Source: Promethearchaeota archaeon (lineage in GTDB: Archaea > Asgardarchaeota > Lokiarchaeia > Sigynarchaeales > SOKP01). From it: a stretch of 22,538 nucleotides of DNA. The stretch is taken from positions 1-22,538 of the forward strand of contig JAHLWJ010000032.1 of assembly GCA_019057975.1 (NCBI GenBank). Reading direction: 5' to 3'. Shown piece after piece: positions 1 through 6,278 of this stretch. The position numbers and the translations under genes are program-made. Positions within the stretch are counted from its first letter, which is position 1. The number at the start of each line of letters is the position of its first letter. Under the pieces are notes generated by a model. That model was not told the origin of the DNA and did not search any database. It saw only the letters and a list, made by a program, of their open reading frames with translations.

Positions 1-45
1 TTAACCTGACCTTATATATCTTTGTTTTTATACATTATGGTGGAA

Positions 46-71
46 CTGTGGAATGCTAATGCATTCCACAG
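46..71. repeat. Perfect 11-bp palindrome at the break point of the terminase fragment
   Basis: Arms 46-56 and 61-71 are exact reverse complements around a 4-base TAAT loop. The palindrome spans the place where the terminase reading frame opens (60), just after an in-frame TAA at 57-59. It lacks a T-tract, so it is not a good intrinsic terminator. It may mark a rearrangement junction or a protein-binding site. Confidence 0.6.
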
Positions 72-692
72 AGCGATGCATTTGAACGTGGTTATCAAAA
101 CAATATATCTAGTTTTGAAGGTCATCTTTTAAAAGCTGAATGGCTAAAATATTATAAAGATTATGAAATTAAACTTAGTGATTTACGTATTTACTTCGGT
201 GTTGACCCAGATATTGCAGAAATGGGTATTAGCAGAATAGAAGCATCTAAACATAATTGGTTTGTTATAGCTGTTTTAGGGTGGGATCCTATAAAAAATA
301 TAGTTTATGTTCTTAAAACTTATTATGCTGTTTTATCATTTACACAACAGGTTAAGCAAATAGTTGAACATTATCATTTATATAATCCAATAAAGATATT
401 AGTAGAGGATAACTTTTATCAAAAGGCTTTAAAGCAGCAATTATTTTTAGAAGGACTTCCTGTTTTTGGAGTAACAAGCACGAGAAATAAAATTTTTAGA
501 ATAGAAAGTAGAGCACCTGATTATGAATCAGGAAGGATTAGAGTTTTAGAAAGTCAACATGAATTTATTCAAGAATATATTTATTTCCCAGACGATGATT
601 ATAAAAATGATGTTTTAGATTCGATTGATATAGGGATGAGGGGTATCCCAATACGAGCAAGAGAAAGAATTGTTATTGGTGGCATAATATAA
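60..692 (+). pseudogene. Phage terminase large subunit, C-terminal (nuclease) remnant
   Basis: The frame is open from 60, just after an in-frame TAA, to the stop at 690-692. The first ATG (222) lies inside the conserved part, so the gene is 5'-truncated. The segment IPQSDAFERGYQ followed by YFGVDPDIAEMG matches the start of the RNase H-fold nuclease domain of large terminases, with the GVDP aspartate as the likely first catalytic acid. VEDNFYQKALKQ and the late acidic run FPDDDYKNDVLDSIDIG fit the later acidic positions of this fold. The N-terminal packaging ATPase (Walker A/B) is missing, so it cannot work as a packaging motor. A frame using the ATG at 222 could still be translated, but I see no convincing ribosome binding site. 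Probable debris of a prophage packaging locus; a terS-like gene lies at 9580. Confidence 0.65.
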
Positions 693-757
693 TAAGTAGG
701 GGAAATTTGGGCTTTTTTAAAATGGTCGATAATTAATATCGAAAAGTAAAAGATATC

Positions 758-785
758 GCCGAAAAAGGGCAAATGTCGGCTTTTT
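758..785 (+). terminator. Weak intrinsic terminator after the terminase remnant
   Basis: A GCCGA arm (758-762) and TCGGC arm (776-780) form a 5-bp GC-rich stem with a 13-base loop, followed directly by five T residues. The stem is short, so efficiency is uncertain. Confidence 0.4.
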
Positions 786-797
786 GTGGGCAACTAA

Positions 798-905
798 AAC
801 AGTATTTCTAATATTATTTTATTAAATCCATCAGAATACAATCCCAGAATAGACCTTAAACCTGAAGATATCAAATATAAAAAGATAAAATTTATATACA
901 ATTGA
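798..905 (+). pseudogene. ParB-N / Srx-like domain remnant
   Basis: A 35-codon open stretch between a TAA (795-797) and TGA (903-905) encodes LLNPSEYNPRIDLKPEDIKY. This closely resembles the start of the ParB/sulfiredoxin-like N-terminal domain (NPxxYNPRxDLKPGDxEYxKI) of phage-associated ParB-N proteins and DNA methylases. Such genes often sit beside terminase genes, and this one lies about 100 bases after a terminase remnant. There is no start codon and the rest of the domain is missing, so it is a fragment. The match is from memory of the family pattern, not a search. Confidence 0.45.
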
Positions 906-1335
906 TATATACATTTTTTAAATTATGCTTAATACCTATAAGATAAAAAATAAAAAAAATTTTTCTATATTAGCGAGAGCAATAAAGGTAATTTAATAAT
1001 AAAAGTGAAGGGGGAATTTTTTTCTCAATTTATTTAAAGTTTTTTTAAAGATCTCTTAAAGAAAAACCCCCCGATTAATTTGTTAAAGCGTTTTTACAAA
1101 AAATAGCAAAATATAACATTTAAGACCCCTAGAAACGCACAAAATTTTAATAGAGAAGTTAAGTATTGTTGAGACATTTTATAACAGACGAGGTAAGCGA
1201 GCAATAAAAATATGAACTTAATAAATCGTTATTATTAAATGGGGATAAGTAAAGCAGGTTTACTTTTTCTCATTTATCTATAAAAATAGCTTTCTTTTTA
1301 ACTTACCCAACCTTTTTTAGTTGAGATAAATAAAA
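906..1335. other. Gene-free AT-rich stretch
   Basis: I see no credible coding frame or RNA gene here. It contains homopolymeric A/T runs, a short C6 run near 1068-1073, and a weak hairpin (arms 1247-1253 and 1259-1265) followed by a T-rich stretch that could end plus-strand transcripts. Probably decayed prophage DNA. Confidence 0.4.
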
Positions 1336-1383
1336 CAAACGACCCTGGACATGAACATTTCATTATGCCATTAGGGTCGTTTG
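1336..1383 (-). terminator. Intrinsic terminator of the secreted-protein gene
   Basis: The arms 1336-1346 and 1373-1383 are perfect 11-bp reverse complements. Read on the minus strand the hairpin is followed by a T-rich tail (positions 1335 to 1325). It lies 34 bases past the stop codon of the gene at 1417. Confidence 0.75.
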
Positions 1384-1416
1384 CGAAATCCAGCGTCTGA
1401 CCTAAGCGGATATTTA

Positions 1417-2001
1417 TCACTCACCAAACCCTGGTGGGATTTCTACGAAAACTTGACCCTCACCCTTGATAATTTTCTGGACAACGGCACATATACCCCA
1501 GAGTGGATTTGTATATCCTGTCGTGTCTCCGACCCACTTAATCTTTGACAAAATAGTAAGGGAACCGTCGTATACTAAGTTGCCATCAGTGTCGTAAATC
1601 TCACCAGTTCCATTTACATGATTAGTTAGCCATGCGTCTTCATTCCAAGGCTCTTCGTCACCAGTTCCCCTAATGTTGTCGGGGCCAAAGACTGCCATAT
1701 GCCAAGCTTTACTCCATTTCATAATCAAGTGAGTACCAGCTACATTAACCAAAACTTCGTGGTAGCCTCCATCGGTATCGTAGTATCCGTATGAATTTGT
1801 TGAATCTCCGAAGTAGGTATTTGGATCCCCATCGCCCGACGGTCTATTCTCATCAGCGTTGCCAAACAATCCGTTAAATATCCTGGCGTTATAGTTATAT
1901 CCAAATTCGTCAAACCCACCTTTAGCCAACGCTGTAGCTGTGGGCAAAAATACCACTACAACAACCAAAACAACAGCAACCAAAATTGCCCATTTTTTCA
2001 T
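1417..2001 (-). CDS. Secreted protein of unknown function
   Basis: This 194-residue protein begins with a classic signal peptide: MKK, a Val/Leu-rich hydrophobic core (about residues 4-17) and a plausible AxA cleavage site near LPTATALAKG. The mature part is acidic and rich in Gly, Asp, Asn, Tyr and Trp, has a single Cys, and alternates short beta-like segments, suggesting a small extracellular beta-rich domain. I do not recognise the family. The start is well supported: AGGAGGTGA lies 6 bases upstream of the ATG. The gene is monocistronic, with its own terminator. Its base composition is clearly richer in G+C than the surrounding DNA, which suggests separate acquisition. It lies downstream of the arsenic module on the same strand but is separated from it by a terminator-bearing repeat element, so co-regulation is unlikely. 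Confidence 0.8.
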   Translation of the reverse strand: MKKWAILVAVVLVVVVVFLPTATALAKGGFDEFGYNYNARIFNGLFGNADENRPSGDGDPNTYFGDSTNSYGYYDTDGGYHEVLVNVAGTHLIMKWSKAWHMAVFGPDNIRGTGDEEPWNEDAWLTNHVNGTGEIYDTDGNLVYDGSLTILSKIKWVGDTTGYTNPLWGICAVVQKIIKGEGQVFVEIPPGFGE

Positions 2002-2081
2002 TTTTTCTCACCTCCTATTTTCTTAATTTTTTTAACTAATTTAAGTTTTAGTTTAACTAGTTTTAGTTATACTTTTTAATT

Positions 2082-2266
2082 ATCACCTCAAAATAAAAAT
2101 AGCCGCTTAAAAATTATATTAAGCAGCTATATATTTAATAAAATTTATATATTTTAAGTTATCTATATTTAAATATAATAACTTCATATCCCTTCCACCC
2201 ATACCCATAACATAATATATATTATCACTGTTAATATATAAATTTAATATTTAAATTTATAATTTG
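2082..2266 (-). repeat. G-rich hairpin element, copy 1
   Basis: About 185 bp that recurs in the same orientation at 21106-21288, estimated by eye at about 80% identity. In minus-strand reading order it holds an AT-rich palindromic segment, a G-rich 17-mer (2190-2206; GGGTATGGGTGGAAGGG), a near-perfect palindrome around TATATTTAAATATA (about 2157-2185), and a terminator-like hairpin (2100-2129). It fills most of the gap between arsM and the secreted-protein gene. Function unknown. Confidence 0.75.
2091..2129 (-). terminator. Intrinsic terminator after arsM
   Basis: The arms 2100-2109 and 2120-2129 pair over 10 bp, with one G-U wobble in the minus-strand RNA, and are followed by a TTTTTATTTT tail. 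Copy 2 of the element has the same stem with a Watson-Crick pair at that position, so pairing is conserved. Confidence 0.7.
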
Positions 2267-2280
2267 TCAAATAAATGATA

Positions 2281-2340
2281 AAAAAATAGCTTCTTAAAAC
2301 GCCCAAATTCCCATAAAATAGCCCTTTAAGCGCGTTCTAA
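2281..2340. repeat. Direct repeat flanking the arsenic module, left copy
   Basis: About 60 bp with roughly 80% identity by eye to 3838-3897 in the same orientation. Shared blocks include AAAAAATAGCTTCT, GCCCAAA, CTTTAA and CGTTCTAA. The two copies bracket arsM and its upstream small gene. Confidence 0.6.
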
Positions 2341-2363
2341 AGTAGCGAGCTACAAAGATCTTA

Positions 2364-3248
2364 TTAGGTATTTGATTTGACAGCTACAAATTTAGTGCTG
2401 ACTATTTTCCCTTGCATTTGAGCTAGTTTTTCCTCTGAGAAAGTGGGAGAAAATTTTTTACCTGGACAACTTGCCATTTCCTCTAGTTCTTTGGGGCTAA
2501 GAGTGTGTCGACCTACAACTTTAAGCTGACCAAAGCCTACATCCTGTACTATTTTTAAATATTCATCTTCTGGTATTGCTCCTCCTGTACACCCTGTCCA
2601 AATTAACCGGAAGTACTCCTTAACCTTAGGGTCAACATCTCCTATAGTAACAATATCAGAAATAGCCAGCCGACCACCAGGTTTTAGAATATTGAAGATT
2701 TGCTTGTAAACACAGGGTTTACAAGGGTAGAGGTTAATTACACAGTTAGATATTACTACATCAGCAATATTATCTGGAACCTGAGGGTTTTCTATATCTA
2801 GCAGAATAAACTCAGCTCTATCAGATAAACCAGCTTCCTTCATTACCTGTTTTGCTCTTTCAATCATATGGGGGGCAAAGTCTATTCCAATCATCTTTCC
2901 AGTTGGTCCCACTTTGTGAGCTGCTAAGACGAGATCTATACCACCACCTGAACCAAAATCAGCAACCACTTCACCTGGCTGGATATTAGCAAAACTAGTA
3001 AGATTCCCACAACCTCGAGAAAGGTTAATGGCTAACTTAGGAATTAAGGCAAGATCTTCTTGACTATAGAGTCCGTTTTCCAAAGCAAAACTTTCAGTAC
3101 TTTCCCCTCCTAAAGGACAACAGCCCTCAGCTGAACCACCTTCTTCAGCAAATTTGTCGTATCGCATTTTAACTTCTTGTTTTATTTCTGCCGTGGCTTT
3201 TTGGGGAGATGTTTCTTCCGGTTCTACCCCACAACATGCTTTTTTCAT
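2364..3248 (-). CDS. arsM: Arsenite S-adenosylmethionine methyltransferase
   Basis: A 294-residue cytosolic enzyme expected to transfer methyl groups from SAM to trivalent arsenic, giving methylated and partly volatile arsenicals. The class I methyltransferase motif I is VVADFGSGGGIDLVLAA (about 94-110), followed by the acidic loop GIDFAPHMIE. The three family cysteines that bind As(III) are visible: Cys80 in SRGCGN, Cys169 in ISNCVINL and Cys220 in WTGCTGGA. Extra Cys pairs at 5-6, 43-44 and 176/179 are common in bacterial ArsM. Length and domain order are normal. The ribosome binding site (GGGG upstream of ATG) is modest. It follows a Cys-rich small gene, probably in one transcript from the promoter at 3615-3642. 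No arsR, arsC or arsB is visible, so arsenic sensing and efflux must come from elsewhere. The gene is higher in G+C than most of the window. Confidence 0.92.
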   Translation of the reverse strand: MKKACCGVEPEETSPQKATAEIKQEVKMRYDKFAEEGGSAEGCCPLGGESTESFALENGLYSQEDLALIPKLAINLSRGCGNLTSFANIQPGEVVADFGSGGGIDLVLAAHKVGPTGKMIGIDFAPHMIERAKQVMKEAGLSDRAEFILLDIENPQVPDNIADVVISNCVINLYPCKPCVYKQIFNILKPGGRLAISDIVTIGDVDPKVKEYFRLIWTGCTGGAIPEDEYLKIVQDVGFGQLKVVGRHTLSPKELEEMASCPGKKFSPTFSEEKLAQMQGKIVSTKFVAVKSNT

Positions 3249-3401
3249 TCTATTTACCCCATTTCTAATTTTATATTAAACAAATTCGACCTTTTTAATT
3301 AATTTAAATTGTCTTAAATGCTGATTTTTTATATTTCTAAAAGTGCTTGATATAATCTTGGCTATAGCAGAACTGGCAACCAAGCTTTTTCACCTACTGT
3401 A

Positions 3402-3542
3402 TTATTTACAACAACTCTTTTTAGTAGGTCCTTTGTAGGTACAACATTTTATCTTTCCCCGAGGTTTTAAATACTCACAATCCTTACAATCCTCGGGAAA
3501 GTTTAGCTTTTTGTCCATAAGTTTGCAGAGTCGCTCTGCCAT
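3402..3542 (-). CDS. 46-residue cysteine-rich protein upstream of arsM
   Basis: A short frame encodes a 46-residue protein with seven cysteines: one at position 6, a CxxC (DCKDCEYLKP) in the middle, and two CC pairs near the C terminus (IKCCTYKGP and KKSCCK-end). The start is decided by an excellent AAAGGAGGTGATT ribosome binding site 5 bases before the ATG. It lies 153 bases upstream of arsM on the same strand, downstream of a good promoter. The cysteine pattern suggests metal or metalloid binding or thiol exchange, and the position suggests a role in arsenic handling such as a small metallochaperone or sequestering peptide. That role is inference; I do not recognise a named family. Confidence 0.7.
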   Translation of the reverse strand: MAERLCKLMDKKLNFPEDCKDCEYLKPRGKIKCCTYKGPTKKSCCK

Positions 3543-3614
3543 AATCAATCACCTCCTTTCTAACCTAATGACAGGATTATCTTTTTTTCGACCCTTTTTC
3601 ACCTCTTTCAATTT

Positions 3615-3642
3615 ATTATATCACTTTATTAATCTTGTCCAA
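3615..3642 (-). promoter_or_regulatory. Promoter of the arsenic module
   Basis: On the minus strand TTGGAC (3642-3637) and TATAAT (3620-3615) are separated by 16 bases. The predicted start lies about 65 bases before the Cys-rich gene. A 17-codon GTG frame (GTG followed by AAAAAGGGTCG) sits in the leader, with its stop overlapping the next ribosome binding site. Whether it is translated is unknown. Confidence 0.6.
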
Positions 3643-3800
3643 ATATCTTTTGATTTTTGTTCGAGATCAATCCTTTCAACATTCCAGATTTCAGCTATTT
3701 TGGGAATTTCATTGACCGGTACTTTGGCCTGAATCTCTTTTTTATAAAAAAAATTATCTGATATTTGTTGAATTAGATTTAGAATTAAAAAATTACATCT
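3621..3800 (-). pseudogene. Possible 3' remnant of an unrecognised gene
   Basis: A minus-strand frame ending at TGA (3623-3621) stays open for about 60 codons and ends in a plausible protein tail (NEIPKIAEIWNVERIDLEQK, then SKDIWTRLIK). No start codon or ribosome binding site is present. The promoter of the next genes overlaps its end. It may be the tail of a lost gene; the function cannot be read from it. The rest of 3800-3980 has no coding signal apart from the right direct repeat. Confidence 0.25.
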
Positions 3801-3837
3801 CTAAAACTATAAAAGCTATATTACAAATAAAATAGAC

Positions 3838-3897
3838 AAAAAATAGCTTCTAAAATGCCCAAAAATGCATCAAAATCGCGCTTTAAACACGTTCTAA
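3838..3897. repeat. Direct repeat flanking the arsenic module, right copy
   Basis: Same orientation as the copy at 2281-2340, about 80% identical by eye. It lies upstream of the arsenic module promoter, so the two copies enclose about 1.5 kb containing arsM and the Cys-rich gene. Confidence 0.6.
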
Positions 3898-3979
3898 TTT
3901 TGAAGTAATACATTTATACTATTATTTTTAACAAATAACTCTTCTAAACTTCATAATTTTTAGTGATTTTTCTATACTC

Positions 3980-3998
3980 ATTATTTTACTAAAATAAT
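3980..3998. promoter_or_regulatory. 19-bp palindrome upstream of the recombinase promoter (operator-like)
   Basis: ATTATTTTA and TAAAATAAT form perfect 9-bp arms around a single C. It ends 10 bases before the -35 box of the recombinase promoter, a position suited to an activator or repressor dimer. No adjacent regulator gene is visible. Confidence 0.4.
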
Positions 3999-4007
3999 GC
4001 CGTTTAC

Positions 4008-4036
4008 TTGAAATTACTTCTTTTATCTTTTATAAT
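4008..4036 (+). promoter_or_regulatory. Promoter of the tyrosine recombinase
   Basis: TTGAAA (4008-4013) and TATAAT (4031-4036) with 17-base spacing. The predicted start lies about 50 bases upstream of the ATG at 4095, which is preceded by a GGGGGAG ribosome binding site. Confidence 0.65.
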
Positions 4037-4094
4037 TATACATACAATACCACTATAAGGTAATACTGGATTTATATAATAAAAAGGGGGAGAA

Positions 4095-4769
4095 ATGATA
4101 AATAAAAGAAATAAGACTAAAATCCCTAAAGTTTTAAGTGAAGAAGATATAGAAAAGTTAATCTCTCAACCATCTGCTAAAGCACCCACAGGGGTTAGAA
4201 ATAAGGCAATTATAGGGACACTTGCTTATGCAGGACTGAGAGCTATGGAACTTGTAAATTTAAAGGTTTCAGATATCAATTTAAAAGAAAGTTGGATACA
4301 TATAAAAGGTGGAAAGACAGGCGACAGAGATATACCAATTTCACCTAGATTAGAACCTTATTTAATTGCTTGGAATAACATAAGACCAAAACACAGTCGT
4401 CATTTTTTTACTACCCTTAAAGGTAAAAGAATACAAGATAGATACATAAGAGATATGGTAAAAAGGGAAGCTGTTGCTATTGGACTTGGAAGTTGGGTTC
4501 ATCCACATGCATTAAGGCACTCTTTTGCTACGCATACACTCAAAAGAGAGGATATTAATACTCCAGAACTTCAATACCTTTTAGGTCATAAACATCTATC
4601 TTCTACACAGATTTACACTCATATAGAGCCTAAAGACCTACATAAAAAGATTAGAGAGGTTAAAGAGGAAAAGAAAGAAGACTTAAAAAATTTGATAGAG
4701 CAATTAAAAGAACAACAAAAATTAACCATGAAAGTTTTAGAGGCTATTACTGAAAGAATAAAAGAGTAA
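4095..4769 (+). CDS. Compact tyrosine recombinase (XerC/D-like catalytic domain)
   Basis: A 224-residue site-specific recombinase made almost only of the catalytic domain. The catalytic residues are in order: Arg49 (GLRAMELVNLKVSDI), Lys74 (GGKTGDRDI), His138-x-x-Arg141 (HPHALRHSFATH), His165 (LGHKHLSSTQIYTH) and the nucleophile Tyr174. The usual N-terminal core-binding domain of about 100 residues is missing. The C-terminal 40 residues are a charged helix rich in Glu and Lys, probably a coiled coil. The ribosome binding site and promoter are strong, so it is probably expressed. The last 12 codons and about 25 bases after the stop recur nearly unchanged at two downstream places between cargo genes. 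This suggests that the recombination site overlaps the end of this gene. The enzyme is therefore a candidate for driving the array to its right, though plasmid dimer resolution is an alternative role. Confidence 0.88.
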   Translation: MINKRNKTKIPKVLSEEDIEKLISQPSAKAPTGVRNKAIIGTLAYAGLRAMELVNLKVSDINLKESWIHIKGGKTGDRDIPISPRLEPYLIAWNNIRPKHSRHFFTTLKGKRIQDRYIRDMVKREAVAIGLGSWVHPHALRHSFATHTLKREDINTPELQYLLGHKHLSSTQIYTHIEPKDLHKKIREVKEEKKEDLKNLIEQLKEQQKLTMKVLEAITERIKE

Positions 4770-4793
4770 TTTATAGTGTAAAAACGATTTAAC
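4731..4793 (+). repeat. Recombinase-tail repeat, unit A (in the recombinase gene)
   Basis: Starts at AAAGTTTTAGAGGCTATTAC within codon 213 and runs past the stop to CGATTTAAC. Unit C differs at about 3 of 63 positions and unit B at about 4-5. After 4793 the sequence no longer matches B and C, so this unit has only the left half of the full element. Confidence 0.85.
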
Positions 4794-4826
4794 AGAAGCA
4801 AAATCATATTTAAAAGGATATTTTAA

Positions 4827-5417
4827 ATGAATTTTAAAAGTGAAAATAATTTACCCAATAAAAAGGGGTTGAGCAAGGCAGTCATTACCTTAATCACTTC
4901 CATTACTGCCATTGTTATCTTGGTTGCTGGCATAGGACTTCTTACCACAATAGAGCAGTTAAAATCTGAAAATGTAAAACTAATGAACAAGAATGTAGAG
5001 CTTACTGAGAAGCTTTCAGAAACCAAGATTAAGCTTAAAAAAACTAGCTATAATCTTGCGGAAGCTAAAATTAGCCTTACATCAGCTAAATATAAACTTG
5101 AAGAAGCTACATTTGAGCTTGGAGAAGATATGCTAACTTTGCCTGAGCCTTCACAGAAATTTGACTGCGATGACAGTGCTCTCTACATGTATCTCTATTT
5201 TACCAACTTGGGTTATGATGTTCGTATAGTAGCTGGCAATTTAGATTTGGACAATGAAACTTTTTATCAGTGTGATCATGTTTGGGTCTGGGTAGATGAT
5301 GGAATTAAGCGTGAACTATCTTATGACTTGGGGCGTCTTGATAATGATGAGCAACATTCTTTTGGGTATATCATAAGCTACAGAGATTTATTAAAGGAGG
5401 CTCTGAGAGACCAATAA
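4827..5417 (+). CDS. Membrane-anchored transglutaminase-like protein
   Basis: A 196-residue protein with a basic N terminus, one transmembrane helix (about 18-41), a heptad-like coiled coil (about 42-100; EQLKSEN, LTEKLSETKIKLKK, AEAKISLTSAKYKLEEA) and a small C-terminal transglutaminase-like domain. The triad is visible as Cys114 (KFDCDDSALYMYLYF), His151 (CDHVWVWVDD) and Asp167 (LSYDLGRL). In this superfamily the fold supports cysteine proteases, peptidases and amide-modifying enzymes; the substrate cannot be read from sequence. The catalytic domain probably faces outward. The start follows AAGGA at good spacing. It is the first cargo gene after the recombinase, 58 bases past its stop. A larger transglutaminase-like protein lies at 18238, but the two share only the triad pattern. 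Confidence 0.75.
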   Translation: MNFKSENNLPNKKGLSKAVITLITSITAIVILVAGIGLLTTIEQLKSENVKLMNKNVELTEKLSETKIKLKKTSYNLAEAKISLTSAKYKLEEATFELGEDMLTLPEPSQKFDCDDSALYMYLYFTNLGYDVRIVAGNLDLDNETFYQCDHVWVWVDDGIKRELSYDLGRLDNDEQHSFGYIISYRDLLKEALRDQ

Positions 5418-5558
5418 TGAATGAGAAGATGCTAAAGAACACGAGACGAGGCTTATAGAGAAGGAAATATCTGAACTTAAAGAGGCGAGAGTATACTAAG
5501 AAATATTGTAGAAATAATTGCCTGTAATAATAAGGGATTTAAACCTTAAGAGGGAAAA
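5418..5558 (+). other. Intergenic segment with a short coiled-coil-like frame
   Basis: A frame open from 5425 to the TAA near 5500 would encode AKEHETRLIEKEISELKEA and a few more residues. It has no start codon and is preceded by an in-frame TGA. It may be a scrap of a lost cargo gene. The remainder shows nothing beyond the ribosome binding site of the next gene. Confidence 0.25.
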
Positions 5559-6119
5559 ATGGAAAATAAAAAACCAAAAATTGATTTAAAAATTACATTA
5601 TATAAATCAATTAAATTTATTGCTTGGATTGCCTTAGGGTTTGTTATAGGGAGTGTTCTCAGGTATGCAAGTACGATTTTTTATGGAGCTCCTATTAAGT
5701 ATTCATATTTTACAAGGTCTGCTGTGGGAGATGCTATTCTTCATTTAATCCTGTGTAGCATTTTGAGCATTATTGTGCTTTTCTTATGGTCCGGCGAATT
5801 TTTTATCAAACCATCAACACATAAAAAGAAAAGTCTTTATATAGCTATTGTTATCGAGATTTTCACTGGATATGCCATTGGGTTTTCTCTTACACACGAT
5901 GCCATATATGCTTCAATAACTGACGTAGGTGAAATATTTATACCCTTTTTTAGTGGCATCTTTGGTGCTAGTGTACTAGCCTTAGTAGGTTCTATATTGG
6001 TATATACATTTATTCATAAAAAGAAGATTATAAATTTAGCTTATGCTATTGCCATTGGGTTTACAATTGGATTTACTTTTGGGCATGCTTTAGTGTTTTC
6101 AATATTGGGTTTAATATGA
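5559..6119 (+). CDS. Multi-pass membrane protein of unknown function
   Basis: A 186-residue hydrophobic protein with about five membrane segments, near residues 17-38 (IAWIALGFVIGSVL), 58-77 (ILHLILCSILSIIVLFLW), 92-112, 127-152 and 160-184. The loops are basic (STHKKKSL, HKKKI), which suggests they are cytoplasmic. Gly-rich IGF-type motifs recur in three helices (ALGFVIG, YAIGFSLTH, AIGFTIGFTFGH), suggesting internal repetition. I do not recognise the family. GAGGG lies 5 bases before the ATG. The stop codon TGA touches the start of repeat unit B, so the gene ends exactly at a putative cassette boundary. Confidence 0.7.
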   Translation: MENKKPKIDLKITLYKSIKFIAWIALGFVIGSVLRYASTIFYGAPIKYSYFTRSAVGDAILHLILCSILSIIVLFLWSGEFFIKPSTHKKKSLYIAIVIEIFTGYAIGFSLTHDAIYASITDVGEIFIPFFSGIFGASVLALVGSILVYTFIHKKKIINLAYAIAIGFTIGFTFGHALVFSILGLI

Positions 6120-6128
6120 TTAACTATT

Positions 6129-6236
6129 AAAGTTTTAGAAGCTATTACTGAAAGAATAAAAAAGTAATTTATAGTATAAAATCGATTTAATAAAAGATAT
6201 ATTTTAACGAAAACATTTTGTATAAAAATGAGTTAG
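6129..6236 (+). repeat. Recombinase-tail repeat, unit B
   Basis: The left 63 bp repeat the recombinase gene end (4731-4793) with about 4-5 mismatches. The right about 45 bp (TATATTTTAACGAAAACATT to AGTTAG) match units C and D but not A. The similarity to A starts even earlier, at 6119 (ATTAAC). It separates two unrelated cargo genes. Confidence 0.85.
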
Positions 6237-6278
6237 TTGAAATGCCATAGTAAGCTAAAGAAGCTAGAGAAAAGTAAA

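Noticed and set aside
3300..3400. 18-codon GTG frame with a CxxC (KLGCQFCYSQ) between the Cys-rich gene and arsM
   Set aside because: Very short, only a weak TAGGTG ribosome binding site, and no independent support.
3511..3732. Plus-strand 73-codon frame upstream of the arsenic module
   Set aside because: It is antisense to the Cys-rich gene start and its promoter region; the minus-strand reading has the strong ribosome binding site and promoter.
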